Shown here one piece after another: positions 1 to 8,537 of a stretch of 64,000 nt of DNA. Positions within the stretch are counted from its first letter, which is position 1, and every line of letters starts with the position of its first letter. The stretch is taken from the NCBI GenBank assembly GCA_024280945.1, contig JAMXLO010000122.1, forward strand, positions 124,001 to 188,000, written 5' to 3'. Position numbers and translations under genes: made by a program. The stretch comes from Acetobacteraceae bacterium (GTDB lineage: Bacteria; Pseudomonadota; Alphaproteobacteria; Acetobacterales; Acetobacteraceae). The notes beneath the pieces were generated by a model. It worked only from the letters and a program-made list of their open reading frames with translations, ran no database searches and was not told the DNA's origin.

Positions 1-535
1 GGCATTGATCGTGCTGTATCTCGGATCGCGGCTGTTCGGATTGAGTGTCGGCGGGCTGTTCTCGCCGGCTCAGCAGCTCGCACCGTGGAGTTGGAGCAAG
101 GTCGTCGATCTGCTGCAGCACCTGCCGGTACCGGTTCTGATTCTGTCGCTGGCCGGTACCGCGCAGCTCGTGCGGATCATGCGCGCCAATCTGCTGGATG
201 AACTACGCCGTCCCTACGTGGTGACCGCGCGCGCACGTGGCCTGCCTGAGAAGCGCGTGATCATGAAGTATCCGGTACGCGCGGCACTGAATCCGTTCGC
301 CAGCACGATCGGCTATCTGCTGCCATTCATGGTGTCCGGTTCGGTGATCATCTCGGTGGTGCTCAGCCTGCCGACCGTGGGACCGCTGCTGCTGCGCTCG
401 CTCCTGTCGCAGGACATGCTGCTGGCATCCACCATCATCCTGCTGCTCGGTGTACTGACGGTGGTCGGCACGCTGCTGTCCGACCTGCTGCTGATGTGGA
501 TCGATCCGCGCATCCGGCTGGGGCGCACACGATGA
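1..535 (+). CDS. Peptide-type ABC transporter permease, DppB/OppB family (5' end outside window)
   Basis: This is the C-terminal 177 residues or so of an inner-membrane permease that moves peptides or similar solutes through an ABC importer; the reading frame is open at the window edge. Hydrophobic segments alternate with a cytoplasmic loop carrying the family's EAA-type motif (ARGLPEKRVIMKYPVRAALNP-like region, roughly residues 80-100 of the fragment), where the ATPase docks. It ends in a TGA that overlaps the ATG of the next permease (ATGA), so the two are translationally coupled. Two ATPase genes follow. The substrate is unknown because the binding protein must lie upstream. The family call is firm; peptide versus nickel or glutathione specificity cannot be read from this fragment. 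Confidence 0.9.
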   Translation, partial: ALIVLYLGSRLFGLSVGGLFSPAQQLAPWSWSKVVDLLQHLPVPVLILSLAGTAQLVRIMRANLLDELRRPYVVTARARGLPEKRVIMKYPVRAALNPFASTIGYLLPFMVSGSVIISVVLSLPTVGPLLLRSLLSQDMLLASTIILLLGVLTVVGTLLSDLLLMWIDPRIRLGRTR

Positions 536-1662
536 GCGACATCGCGATCGAAGAACCGCTGGTCACCGAGGCCGAAACCCGCGTCGCCGTCGCGACCCAG
601 CGGCAGCTCATCTGGTGGCGCTTCAAGAAACACAAGCTGGCGGTGGTCAGCGCGGTAATCGTCGGGCTGTTCTACCTGGTCGCGATCTTTGCCGACGGCA
701 TTGCCTATGCGCCGCCGTTCGATACCCAGGCGAGCCGCAGCTATATCCCCCCGCAGCCGATCCACTGGTTCACCGCTGACGGCCATTTCCAGCCGCACGT
801 CTACGCGCTGAAGGGCAAGCGCGACATGCGCACCTTCAAGCTGACCTATGCGCCGGATGCCAGCGAACCGCGCGACCTTGTGCTGTTCGGGCGCGGCTAT
901 CCCTACAAATTCCTTGGCCTGCTCCCGACCGACATTCACCTGTTTGGCGTCTCCGACGGTAAGCCGCAGGATGCGCTGTTCCTGCTCGGCACCGACGAAC
1001 TCGGGCGTGACGTATTCTCGCGCCTTGTGCTGGCCACACGCACCTCCCTCACGATCGGGCTGGTTGGCGTCGGACTAAGCCTGATCCTTGGCATCCTGCT
1101 GGGCGGCATTTCCGGCCTGCAAGGTGGTTGGGCGGACGTGGTGATCCAGCGCGTGATCGAAATCCTGCGCTCGGTGCCGACCATACCGCTGTGGATGGGT
1201 CTCGCCGCCGCGGTGCCGGCGAGCTGGTCACCGCAGCAGGTATATTTCGCCATCACCGTCATCATCTCGCTGATCGGCTGGACCGAACTGGCGCGCGTGG
1301 TGCGCGGACGGTTCCTGGCACTGCGCGAGGAGGATTTCATCACCGCCGCCGAACTCGCCGGCGCCTCCCGGCTGCGCATCATCTTCAAGCACATGGTGCC
1401 GTCCTTCCTGTCGCACATCATTGCCGCGGTCAGCCTGGCATTGCCGGCGATGATCATCAGCGAGACGACGCTCTCGTTCCTTGGACTGGGACTGCGTCCA
1501 CCGGCAATCTCCTGGGGCGTGATGCTGCAGGACGCGCAAAACCTGCAGACGCTTGGTCTGGCGCCGTGGCTCTTGTTCGCGGCGATCCCTGTCGTCGTGG
1601 TGATCCTGGCGTTCAACTTCCTGGGCGACGGGCTGCGCGACGCGGCCGATCCATATGGCTGA
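532..1662 (+). CDS. Peptide-type ABC transporter permease, DppC/OppC family
   Basis: This 376-residue inner-membrane permease is the partner of the upstream DppB-like protein. A first membrane segment lies near residues 37-55. It is followed by a long periplasmic stretch of about 110 residues, longer than in E. coli DppC, then the family signature GTDELGRDVFSRL and the transmembrane core. The EAA loop reads AAELAGASRLRIIFKHMVPS. The start at 532 is chosen because it forms an ATGA overlap with the previous stop; an in-frame ATG at 496 would add 12 residues inside the upstream gene and is less likely. The gene overlaps the ATPase gene that follows by 8 bases, as expected for one operon. Confidence 0.93.
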   Translation: MSDIAIEEPLVTEAETRVAVATQRQLIWWRFKKHKLAVVSAVIVGLFYLVAIFADGIAYAPPFDTQASRSYIPPQPIHWFTADGHFQPHVYALKGKRDMRTFKLTYAPDASEPRDLVLFGRGYPYKFLGLLPTDIHLFGVSDGKPQDALFLLGTDELGRDVFSRLVLATRTSLTIGLVGVGLSLILGILLGGISGLQGGWADVVIQRVIEILRSVPTIPLWMGLAAAVPASWSPQQVYFAITVIISLIGWTELARVVRGRFLALREEDFITAAELAGASRLRIIFKHMVPSFLSHIIAAVSLALPAMIISETTLSFLGLGLRPPAISWGVMLQDAQNLQTLGLAPWLLFAAIPVVVVILAFNFLGDGLRDAADPYG

Positions 1663-2665
1663 ACCGATCCTCTCGGTGCGTGACCTGCACACGCACTTCT
1701 TCGCCGATGAGGGCGTGGTACGCGCCGTCGATGGAACGTCGTTCGACCTATACCAGGGTCGCACGCTCGGCATTGTCGGCGAATCCGGCTGCGGCAAGAG
1801 TGTCACCGCGCGCTCGATCCTGCGGATTGTCGAGCGGCCAGGCCGAATCGTGTCAGGGCAAATTCTGCTCCGCCGCGACAATGGCGGCAGCGTCGATCTG
1901 GTGCAGCTGGCCAGCGATGGTGCCGAGATGCGTGCCATCCGCGGCGGTGAGATCGGCTTGGTGTTCCAGGAGCCGATGAGCTCGTTATCGGCATTTCACA
2001 CCGTCGGCAACCAGCTGATCGAGGCGATCCGTCTGCATTCATCGCTGTCGAAGCGTGCGGCACGAACTCGTGCAATCGAACTGCTGGCGATGGTCGGCAT
2101 CCCCCGCCCTGCGCAGCGCGTCGATGCATATTCCTTCGAGCTGTCGGGTGGCCTGCGCCAGCGGGTGATGATCGCACTCGCACTGGCCGCTGAACCGCGC
2201 ATCCTCATCGCGGACGAACCGACCACCGCGCTGGACGTCACAACCCAGGCGCAGATCCTCGACCTGCTGCGCCGACTGCAGCAGGAGCGTGGCCTCGCAG
2301 TGATCCTGATCACGCACGACATGGGCGTGATCGCCGAGATGACCGACGATGTCGTGGTGATGTATCTGGGCCATGAGGTGGAGAAAGGCCCGGTGGACGC
2401 CATCTTCCACGCGCCACAGCATCCGTATACACGATCGTTGCTACGTTCGATCCCGTCCGTGCTGGCCGAGCCGCGCTCGAGGTTGGCGACGATCTCCGGT
2501 TCCATTCCGCACCCGTATGCGCGGCCACCTGGATGTCCGTTCCATCCGCGATGCGCTGAGTACATTGCTGGCGTGTGCGAGAAGTCGTTTCCCGCAGAGG
2601 TGTCTATCGCGGACCGGCACGACGTTGCGTGCCATCTCTACACGACGGAATTGGCGACCGCATGA
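1655..2665 (+). CDS. Peptide-type ABC transporter ATPase, DppD/OppD family
   Basis: This 336-residue ATP-binding subunit powers the importer from the cytoplasmic face. Visible motifs are Walker A GESGCGKS (residues 42-49), the ABC signature LSGGLRQR, Walker B ILIADEP, and the C-terminal oligopeptide-transporter region with [12 protein letters not shown]. In this family the Cys residues of that tail often bind a cluster. The ABC signature has GL where GQ is usual, a mild variation. The gene overlaps the upstream permease by 8 bases. It is separated from the second ATPase by a long palindromic repeat, so it may be transcribed with it but is not directly coupled to it. Confidence 0.93.
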   Translation: MAEPILSVRDLHTHFFADEGVVRAVDGTSFDLYQGRTLGIVGESGCGKSVTARSILRIVERPGRIVSGQILLRRDNGGSVDLVQLASDGAEMRAIRGGEIGLVFQEPMSSLSAFHTVGNQLIEAIRLHSSLSKRAARTRAIELLAMVGIPRPAQRVDAYSFELSGGLRQRVMIALALAAEPRILIADEPTTALDVTTQAQILDLLRRLQQERGLAVILITHDMGVIAEMTDDVVVMYLGHEVEKGPVDAIFHAPQHPYTRSLLRSIPSVLAEPRSRLATISGSIPHPYARPPGCPFHPRCAEYIAGVCEKSFPAEVSIADRHDVACHLYTTELATA

Positions 2666-2688
2666 TCGGGGATATGCAAAAAAATTGC

Positions 2689-2782
2689 TCCCCCTCCCCT
2701 TGCGGGAGGGGGTTGGGGGGAGGGGGCTTCTGGCCAGCATCCACCCCCTCCCCCCGCCCCCCTCCCGCAAGGGGAGGGGGAG
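2689..2782. repeat. Long palindromic GC-rich intergenic repeat, copy 1
   Basis: Two perfect 25-base inverted arms (2689-2713 and 2758-2782) flank a 44-base centre. The left arm contains CCCTCCCCTTGCGGGAGGGG and the right arm is its exact reverse complement. The centre holds a G-run block (about 2714-2726) and a complementary C-run block (2743-2757). The same unit recurs at 7142, 20011 and 23011 in this window. It lies between two ATPase genes of one operon, so it is transcribed and its RNA can fold into a long hairpin. No open reading frame is supported in it. It resembles the REP-like or palindromic elements scattered in alphaproteobacterial genomes; the family name is not known to me. Confidence 0.9.
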
Positions 2783-2807
2783 ATTCTGTTCGGTTCGCCC
2801 CCCTGTC

Positions 2808-3845
2808 ATGACCCGCGTTCTCGATGTGCGCGGACTGCGTAAGTACTACCCGATCCATCGCGGCGTGCTCGGCCGCCACGTGGCCGATGTACGCGCCGTC
2901 GATGACGTAAGCTTCAGCATCGATCGCGGCGAGACCCTGTCGCTGGTCGGTGAATCAGGTTGCGGCAAGACCACCACGTCGCGCTGTATCCTCCGTGCCA
3001 TCACGCCGACCGCTGGCGAGATCCGCTTCCGTGGCGAGGGCGGCACCGAGATCGATGTGGCGCGCCTGTCGCGGCAGGCACTGCGGCCGCTGCGGCGGCA
3101 GATGCAGATGATCTTTCAGGACCCGTTCTCCTCGCTCAACCCGCGCATGACGATCGCCGAGATCATCGGCGAGCCGCTGCTGGTCAACGGCATGACCGAT
3201 GCTCGCGCACGCAATCAACGCGTCGCCGAGCTGCTGGACCTAGTGCACTTGCCCGCACCCTACCTGAACCGGTTTCCACATGCATTCTCGGGCGGGCAGC
3301 GGCAACGCATCGGCATTGCGCGGGCGCTCGCATTGTCGCCGTCGCTGATCGTGGCAGATGAGCCGGTCTCTGCGCTCGACGTCTCGGTCCAGGCGCAGAT
3401 CGTCAATCTTATGCTGGAGTTGCAGGACCGACTGGGCATCGCCTACCTGTTCGTCGCTCACGACCTGTCGGTGGTGAAACACGTCAGCCACCGCGTCGCA
3501 GTGATGTATGTCGGCCGGATCGTGGAGATTGCGCCGACCAAATCGTTGTTCGCCTCGCCTCGCCACCCATACACCGAGGCGCTGCTGTCGGCCGTGCCCG
3601 TCCCCGACCCGCGCCAGCGGGCGCAGCGCATCGTGCTTGAAGGCGACGTCGCCGATCCTTCCGATCCGCCACCGGGCTGCCCGTTCCATCCGCGCTGCCG
3701 CTACGCCACCGCGCAATGCCGGCAGGTGACGCCCGAATTGCAGGAGGTGGCGGCGGGCCACTGGGTGCGCTGTCTGCGGGCGCCGGAACTGGCGTTGCGC
3801 GGTGTTGCCGAACCAGTTGCCCCAGCGACCGAAAATCAAGTGTAG
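2808..3845 (+). CDS. Peptide-type ABC transporter ATPase, DppF/OppF family
   Basis: This 345-residue second ATPase of the importer pairs with the DppD-like subunit as a heterodimer. It shows Walker A GESGCGKT (residues 48-55), signature [10 protein letters not shown], Walker B LIVADEP and the C-terminal [10 protein letters not shown] element typical of oligopeptide ATPases. The start at ATG 2808 fits the family N-terminus ([15 protein letters not shown]). The frame stays open far upstream only because of GC-rich, stop-poor DNA. The palindromic repeat ends 25 bases before this ATG. T6SS gene tagH begins 30 bases downstream on the same strand, so read-through from the transporter operon into the secretion locus is possible, though not shown. 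Confidence 0.93.
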   Translation: MTRVLDVRGLRKYYPIHRGVLGRHVADVRAVDDVSFSIDRGETLSLVGESGCGKTTTSRCILRAITPTAGEIRFRGEGGTEIDVARLSRQALRPLRRQMQMIFQDPFSSLNPRMTIAEIIGEPLLVNGMTDARARNQRVAELLDLVHLPAPYLNRFPHAFSGGQRQRIGIARALALSPSLIVADEPVSALDVSVQAQIVNLMLELQDRLGIAYLFVAHDLSVVKHVSHRVAVMYVGRIVEIAPTKSLFASPRHPYTEALLSAVPVPDPRQRAQRIVLEGDVADPSDPPPGCPFHPRCRYATAQCRQVTPELQEVAAGHWVRCLRAPELALRGVAEPVAPATENQV

Positions 3846-3875
3846 TATTGCCGCACGCGCTTTTCGGCTGAGACG

Positions 3876-5315
3876 ATGCAACTGACAATGACGGTTCTGC
3901 GCTGCCCGGATCAGGTGGCGCCTGAAACCCGCAGCGTGTCCGGCGGAGATTTCTCCGTCGGCCGCGGACCAGGCGTTGACTGGGTGCTGCCTGACCCGGA
4001 ACGCCTGCTTTCCAAGCGGCACTTTGCCGTCGCGTTTCGTGGCGGGATCTGGCAGCTGGCGGACACCTCGACCAACGGCACATTCCTGAATCGCGAGAGC
4101 GAGCCGATCGGCGCCGGCGACATCCGCAACCTCCGCGATGGCGACCGGTTGCGCCTGGGTCACTACGAGATCGAGGTGCGGCTGGCCGAGGATGCGATTG
4201 CACGCCCGGGAGCCGGGGGCGGCTCATTCGCCGATCCATTTGCGATGGATCCGTTCGCACCGGCGCCGGCGCAGCGCAATCCATTCGATGAGCCGGACCA
4301 CCCAAGCCTGCGGCTGCGTCCAACCTCCGCGCAACTGCCGCCCGACTTCGACCCGTTGACGCCAGAGCGCAGTGACTCGCTGTTCCGGGGGCCGACCCAG
4401 GAGGATCATTCGCCGGCGCTGCAGGATGCGTTTCGACCGCCGCAGCAGGTGGGCCAGATGCCATTGCATTCCGGCGGCGTGATTCCCGGCGACGATCTTC
4501 TCCCGGATGACTGGGACAAGGATCTGCTGGACGGCCTGGCACCCGCCGCGCCGGCAACGTCCCCTCCCCCCGCTCCGCTGGCACGGTCAGCACCAAGACC
4601 ACCATCAACTCGGCGGATCATGGAAGCACCGCCACCGTCGCAGCCTGTTGAGCAGGCTCCGAGAGCTGCGCCGCCGCCCCCGCCGCGATCCGAACCACCG
4701 CCGCCAGCACCACCGCCGGTGACAGACGACGGCGCATTGCTCGCCGCCTTCCTCGAAGGCGCGGGATTGCCCGATCTGCAGCCGAAGGACGCGCCGGCAA
4801 CGATGCTCGCTCTCGGCAAGGCGTTCCGCAACCTCGTCGCCGGATTGCGCGCCGTGTTGATCGCCCGTGCGGCGATCAAGAGCGAGTTCCGGATTGAGCA
4901 GACCATGATCCAGGCGCGCGGCAACAACCCGCTGAAGTTCTCGGCCGGCGATGACGATGCACTGGTCGCACTCTTGAGCGCCGGGCGCCGGGTCGATATG
5001 GCTCCAGACGAGGCGGTGGCGGATGCCCTGCGCGACATACGGCTGCACGAGCTGGCTTCGATAGCAGCAATGCAGGCGGCGGTGCGTACGCTGCTGGAAG
5101 GGCTCAGCCCGGCGAAGCTGCGCGCACAGGCCGAGCATGGCGGCGTCACACTGCTGCCGGCGCAGAAGAAGGCGCGGGCCTGGGACATGTATGAAACGCT
5201 GTACGGCACGACCGTGCAGGCGTTGGCCGACGACTTCGACAGCGTCTTTGGCAAGGCCTTTGCCCGCGCCTACGAGCGCGCGCTGGATGACGTCGCTGCG
5301 AAGGACCGCCGATGA
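3876..5315 (+). CDS. tagH: T6SS forkhead-associated protein TagH (ImpI/Fha)
   Basis: This 479-residue cytoplasmic protein would bind phosphothreonine peptides and connect kinase signalling to T6SS assembly, as Fha/ImpI proteins do. The N-terminal FHA domain (about residues 10-95) keeps the GR pair (29-30), the S-x-x-H type motif (SKRH, 46-49) and TNGTF (66-70) that form the phosphate pocket. A Pro/Ala-rich linker follows (about 220-290). The C-terminal domain is of the type seen in T6SS TagH proteins. It heads the rightward block tagH-tssJ-tssK-tssL-tssM-tagF-PP2C and overlaps tssJ by 4 bases. A PP2C phosphatase is in the same block, and a Ser/Thr kinase lies at 29216-31111. Confidence 0.9.
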   Translation: MQLTMTVLRCPDQVAPETRSVSGGDFSVGRGPGVDWVLPDPERLLSKRHFAVAFRGGIWQLADTSTNGTFLNRESEPIGAGDIRNLRDGDRLRLGHYEIEVRLAEDAIARPGAGGGSFADPFAMDPFAPAPAQRNPFDEPDHPSLRLRPTSAQLPPDFDPLTPERSDSLFRGPTQEDHSPALQDAFRPPQQVGQMPLHSGGVIPGDDLLPDDWDKDLLDGLAPAAPATSPPPAPLARSAPRPPSTRRIMEAPPPSQPVEQAPRAAPPPPPRSEPPPPAPPPVTDDGALLAAFLEGAGLPDLQPKDAPATMLALGKAFRNLVAGLRAVLIARAAIKSEFRIEQTMIQARGNNPLKFSAGDDDALVALLSAGRRVDMAPDEAVADALRDIRLHELASIAAMQAAVRTLLEGLSPAKLRAQAEHGGVTLLPAQKKARAWDMYETLYGTTVQALADDFDSVFGKAFARAYERALDDVAAKDRR

Positions 5316-5770
5316 ACCGACGCCGTGTTCTGCTGCTGCTTCCGGCACTGAGCCTGGCGTTCTGTGGTCCAAAGCCGCCACCGCCACCACCGGTCCTTAC
5401 GCTGACCATGATCGGCAGTGCGGATCAGAATCCTGACGCGTCGAGCAAAGCCGCGCCGGTCGCGGTACGCGTCTACCAGCTGACACAGACCGCCAAATTC
5501 GAGCGCAGCGATGTGTTTGCCCTCACCGAGCACGAGCAGCAGACGCTTGGTCAGGATGTCGCGGCGTCCCAGGAATTTGTCCTGTCGCCTGGGGAAACGC
5601 AGACCAAGACGTTCGAGCTGAAGCAAGGCGTCCAGGCGATCGGCATCGTCGTGCTGTACCGCGACATCGATGCGGCGCAGTGGCGCGCCGATGCGCCGGC
5701 CGCGAGCAGCGGCCCCACGAAACTCACTCTCAATGTCGGCAGACTTGCTATCAGTTTGAAGCCCAGCTGA
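5312..5770 (+). CDS. tssJ: T6SS outer-membrane lipoprotein TssJ (SciN)
   Basis: This 152-residue lipoprotein would anchor the TssJLM membrane complex to the outer membrane through TssM. The N-terminus has basic residues (MNRRR), a hydrophobic stretch and a lipobox ending LAFC with the lipidated Cys at 18. A Pro-rich linker and a beta-sandwich-sized domain follow. Residues such as VRVYQLTQTAKFERSDVF match the family's 'pV.VRvYQLk....F' region. It starts inside the stop of tagH (ATGA), implying coupled translation. The length is normal for the family. Confidence 0.9.
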   Translation: MNRRRVLLLLPALSLAFCGPKPPPPPPVLTLTMIGSADQNPDASSKAAPVAVRVYQLTQTAKFERSDVFALTEHEQQTLGQDVAASQEFVLSPGETQTKTFELKQGVQAIGIVVLYRDIDAAQWRADAPAASSGPTKLTLNVGRLAISLKPS

Positions 5771-5801
5771 TCCTGGCCTGGGCCGCCTGGGGGGACGAAA
5801 G

Positions 5802-7124
5802 ATGAGCTGGACGAACCGCGTGGTCTGGCAGGAAGGCATGTTCCTGCGCACGCAGCACTTCCAGCAACAGGACCGCTGGACCGAACAGCTGGTGCGCGGC
5901 CGCGTGCAGGCTTTGCGGCCGCATCCGTGGGGGATGATCGACTATGCGCTGGACCGCGATCTGCTCGGCACCGGTCGGTTCGCCCTGGCATCGGCCACCG
6001 GCGTCTTCGAGGACGGAACGCCATTTGCACTGCCTGGCGAGACCGAGCACCCACCGCCGTTGGAGCTGCCAGATAGCGCACGCAATGTGCTGGTATACTT
6101 GGCGCTGCCGGTCCGGCAGGCCGGCGCGGTGGAGGTTGCCGACAGCGCCACCGAGGGCCGCTACACGGCGAAGCCTTTCGAGGCTTATGACACTCATTCC
6201 GCATCACCGCAGCCTGCCGAATTGCAGGTGGGTCGCCTGCGCCTGCGGTATCTCACCGAGACCGACGAACGCACCGGCTATCTGACCATTCCGCTGGCGC
6301 GAGTGACCGAGGTCACAGCCGATCGTCGCATCATCCTGGACGATCGCTGGATGCCGCCGGCATTGGTATGTTCCGCTGCAGCGCCGCTCTCCGGCCTGAT
6401 CGCCGAACTGTCAGGGATGTTGAACCAGCGGGGCGAGGCGCTGGCGGCACGCATGACCGCGCCGGGCCAGGCAGGCGTGGCACAAGTGGCTGACTTCCTG
6501 CTGCTGCAATCGATCAACGGCTGGCAGAACGTGCTGGCGCATTGGGCGGATGCCGCGAACCTGCATCCGGAGACACTCTACACCGCACTTGTGCAGATGG
6601 CGGGCGAGTTCGCCACTTTCCTGGAGACCCGTCGGCCGAATGCATATCCGGCATATCGCCATGACGATCTGCAGCGGAGTTTTGCCCCTGTGGTCGCGGA
6701 CCTGCGGCGCGCGCTGTCGGCGGTGCTGGAGGCGACGGCGATCGCGATCCCGCTGCGCGATGCACGGCACGGCGTTCGCGTCGGACCTATCACCGACCGC
6801 TCGATCCTGCGTGCGTCGAATTTCGTGCTGACGGTGCAGGCTGATGTGCAGGCCGAGCAACTGCGGCGACTGTTCCCGCAGCAGGTGAAGATCGGCGCGG
6901 TCGAGCACATCCGCGAATTGGTGAATGTGGCACTGCCGGGAATCGCGGTGCGGCCATTGCCGGTCGCCCCAAGGCAACTGCCGTTCTACGCGGGAGCGAC
7001 GTATTTCGAGCTCGACCGCGCCAGTCCGCACTGGCAGCAGATGCAGAACTCCGGTGGCTTCGCGATCCACGTATCCGGCGACTTTCCGAACCTCCGCCTC
7101 GAACTCTGGGCGGTGCGAGGATGA
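5802..7124 (+). CDS. tssK: T6SS baseplate protein TssK (ImpJ/VasE)
   Basis: This 440-residue protein is the trimeric adaptor that connects the T6SS baseplate (TssEFG) to the TssJLM membrane complex. The N-terminus VVWQEGMFLRTQHFQQQDR is the family hallmark. The length is typical (440-450) and the C-terminal region resembles other TssK proteins. A purine-rich stretch (GGGGACGAAAG) before ATG 5802 acts as the likely ribosome binding site. tssJ lies 31 bases upstream. Downstream, a half copy of the palindromic repeat separates it from tssL. Confidence 0.93.
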   Translation: MSWTNRVVWQEGMFLRTQHFQQQDRWTEQLVRGRVQALRPHPWGMIDYALDRDLLGTGRFALASATGVFEDGTPFALPGETEHPPPLELPDSARNVLVYLALPVRQAGAVEVADSATEGRYTAKPFEAYDTHSASPQPAELQVGRLRLRYLTETDERTGYLTIPLARVTEVTADRRIILDDRWMPPALVCSAAAPLSGLIAELSGMLNQRGEALAARMTAPGQAGVAQVADFLLLQSINGWQNVLAHWADAANLHPETLYTALVQMAGEFATFLETRRPNAYPAYRHDDLQRSFAPVVADLRRALSAVLEATAIAIPLRDARHGVRVGPITDRSILRASNFVLTVQADVQAEQLRRLFPQQVKIGAVEHIRELVNVALPGIAVRPLPVAPRQLPFYAGATYFELDRASPHWQQMQNSGGFAIHVSGDFPNLRLELWAVRG

Positions 7125-7141
7125 GCGAAACCGCACGCCAG

Positions 7142-7182
7142 CCCTCCCCCTCCCCTTGCGGGAGGGGGGCGGGGGGAGGGGG
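7142..7182. repeat. Palindromic GC-rich repeat, copy 2 (left half only)
   Basis: This is a single arm plus the adjacent G-run block of the element described at 2689; the matching right arm is missing. It fills most of the 63-base tssK-tssL gap. Its last GGGAGGGGG run ends 5 bases before the tssL ATG (7188), exactly where a Shine-Dalgarno sequence would lie. No other ribosome binding site is visible, so the repeat itself probably supplies it. Confidence 0.85.
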
Positions 7183-7187
7183 CGACC

Positions 7188-8534
7188 ATGAGCGATAACC
7201 CCTTCGCCGAGCCGGACGACTCCGACCGCACGGTGATCCGCCCGGTTCCCGGCGGTCGCAGGCCCCCGTCCGCGGCCCCGCCTGCCTTCCCCGAAACCCC
7301 ACCGCGGCCTCCACGCGGTGCGCCGGCACCGCTGCCAGCCGATGGCGCCGACAAGATCAGCTTCGGCCTCAGTCCTTTGATTGAAGCGGCTGGACCGCTG
7401 CTGCAGCTGCTCGGTCGCCTGCGCAACACCTACAGCCAGCCCAACCCGGCAGAGCTGCGGGAACGGTCGATCCAACAGATCCGCGCCTTCGAGCAGACGG
7501 CGCGCAGCGCCGGCGTCCCGATGGAGCAACTCCGGCCAGCGCACTACGCGTTGTGCGCCAGCCTCGACGACGTGGTGCTGAACACGCCGTGGGGCAGCAG
7601 TGGCGCCTGGGCGGCTGGCTCGCTGGTCTCCTCCTTCCACCAGGAGGTCCGCAGCGGCGAGCGCTTCTTCGACCTTCTCGCCCAGCTGAGGCAGAACCCA
7701 GGCACGTTCTTGCCTGTGCTCGAGCTGATGTACCTCTGCCTGAGCCTCGGGTTTCAGGGACGGTATCGGTTGTCACCGCGCGGCCCCGGCGAGCTCGAGC
7801 GACTGCGCGAGGACCTCTATACGATTATCGGCCGCCAGCAGCAGGCGCCCGATCCGGCGCTGTCGCCACGTTGGCAAGGCATTCCCTCGCCCTATCGCCC
7901 GGCGCGCGCCACGTTGCCGACCTGGGTGTTGGGCGCAGGGGCCCTCGCCGCAATCGGCGGACTGTTCATCTGGTTCTCGACCGGGCTGAATGCCGCTTCG
8001 GATCAGGTATTCGCGCAGTTGCTCGGTGCGCCACTCGCGCACATGCCGACGATCGCCCGCGCCTCTCCGGCCCGCCCGCCGCCTGTGCCGCCGGCGTCTG
8101 CCCCCGACCGGCTCTACGTCTTTCTCAAGCCAGAAATCGACCAGGGCTTGGTCACGGTGCTGGGTAACCGCGCGGTGCCGATCGTGCGCATTCGCAATGC
8201 CGGCATGTTCGCCTCCGGCAGCGCGACCGTCTCGCCGTCCTACCACCGGCTGCTGGAACGGATCGGCGAAGCACTGAAGGCAGAGAAAGGCCCGGTCACC
8301 GTCAACGGTTATACCGACAACCAGCCGATCCACACCGTGCGGTTCCCTTCCAACTTCCAGCTCTCCGCGGCGCGGGCCGAGGCGGCGCAGGCGGTCATCG
8401 TGCGGGCACTTGGCGACCCTGCCCGGGTCACCGCCCAGGGACGCGCCGATGCCAATCCGGTTGCGTCCAATGCGAGCGCGGAGGGTCGTGACCAGAACCG
8501 CCGGATCGAGGTCGTATTGCAGAGGCAGGGCTAG
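7188..8534 (+). CDS. tssL: T6SS membrane protein TssL (IcmH/DotU) with C-terminal OmpA domain
   Basis: This 448-residue protein is the inner-membrane partner of TssM in the T6SS membrane complex. It has a Pro-rich N-terminus (about 20-50), then the cytoplasmic DotU/IcmH domain (about 60-220; FEQTARSAG, HYALCASLDD and WGSSGAWA are recognisable). One transmembrane helix follows (about 246-264), then a periplasmic OmpA-like peptidoglycan-binding domain (about 330-445; NGYTDNQPI, SNFQLSAARAEA). It is therefore the 'evolved' TssL type that anchors itself to the cell wall. ATG 7188 follows the G-rich end of a repeat copy. The gene is followed after 3 bases by tssM. Confidence 0.94.
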   Translation: MSDNPFAEPDDSDRTVIRPVPGGRRPPSAAPPAFPETPPRPPRGAPAPLPADGADKISFGLSPLIEAAGPLLQLLGRLRNTYSQPNPAELRERSIQQIRAFEQTARSAGVPMEQLRPAHYALCASLDDVVLNTPWGSSGAWAAGSLVSSFHQEVRSGERFFDLLAQLRQNPGTFLPVLELMYLCLSLGFQGRYRLSPRGPGELERLREDLYTIIGRQQQAPDPALSPRWQGIPSPYRPARATLPTWVLGAGALAAIGGLFIWFSTGLNAASDQVFAQLLGAPLAHMPTIARASPARPPPVPPASAPDRLYVFLKPEIDQGLVTVLGNRAVPIVRIRNAGMFASGSATVSPSYHRLLERIGEALKAEKGPVTVNGYTDNQPIHTVRFPSNFQLSAARAEAAQAVIVRALGDPARVTAQGRADANPVASNASAEGRDQNRRIEVVLQRQG

Positions 8535-8537
8535 GCC

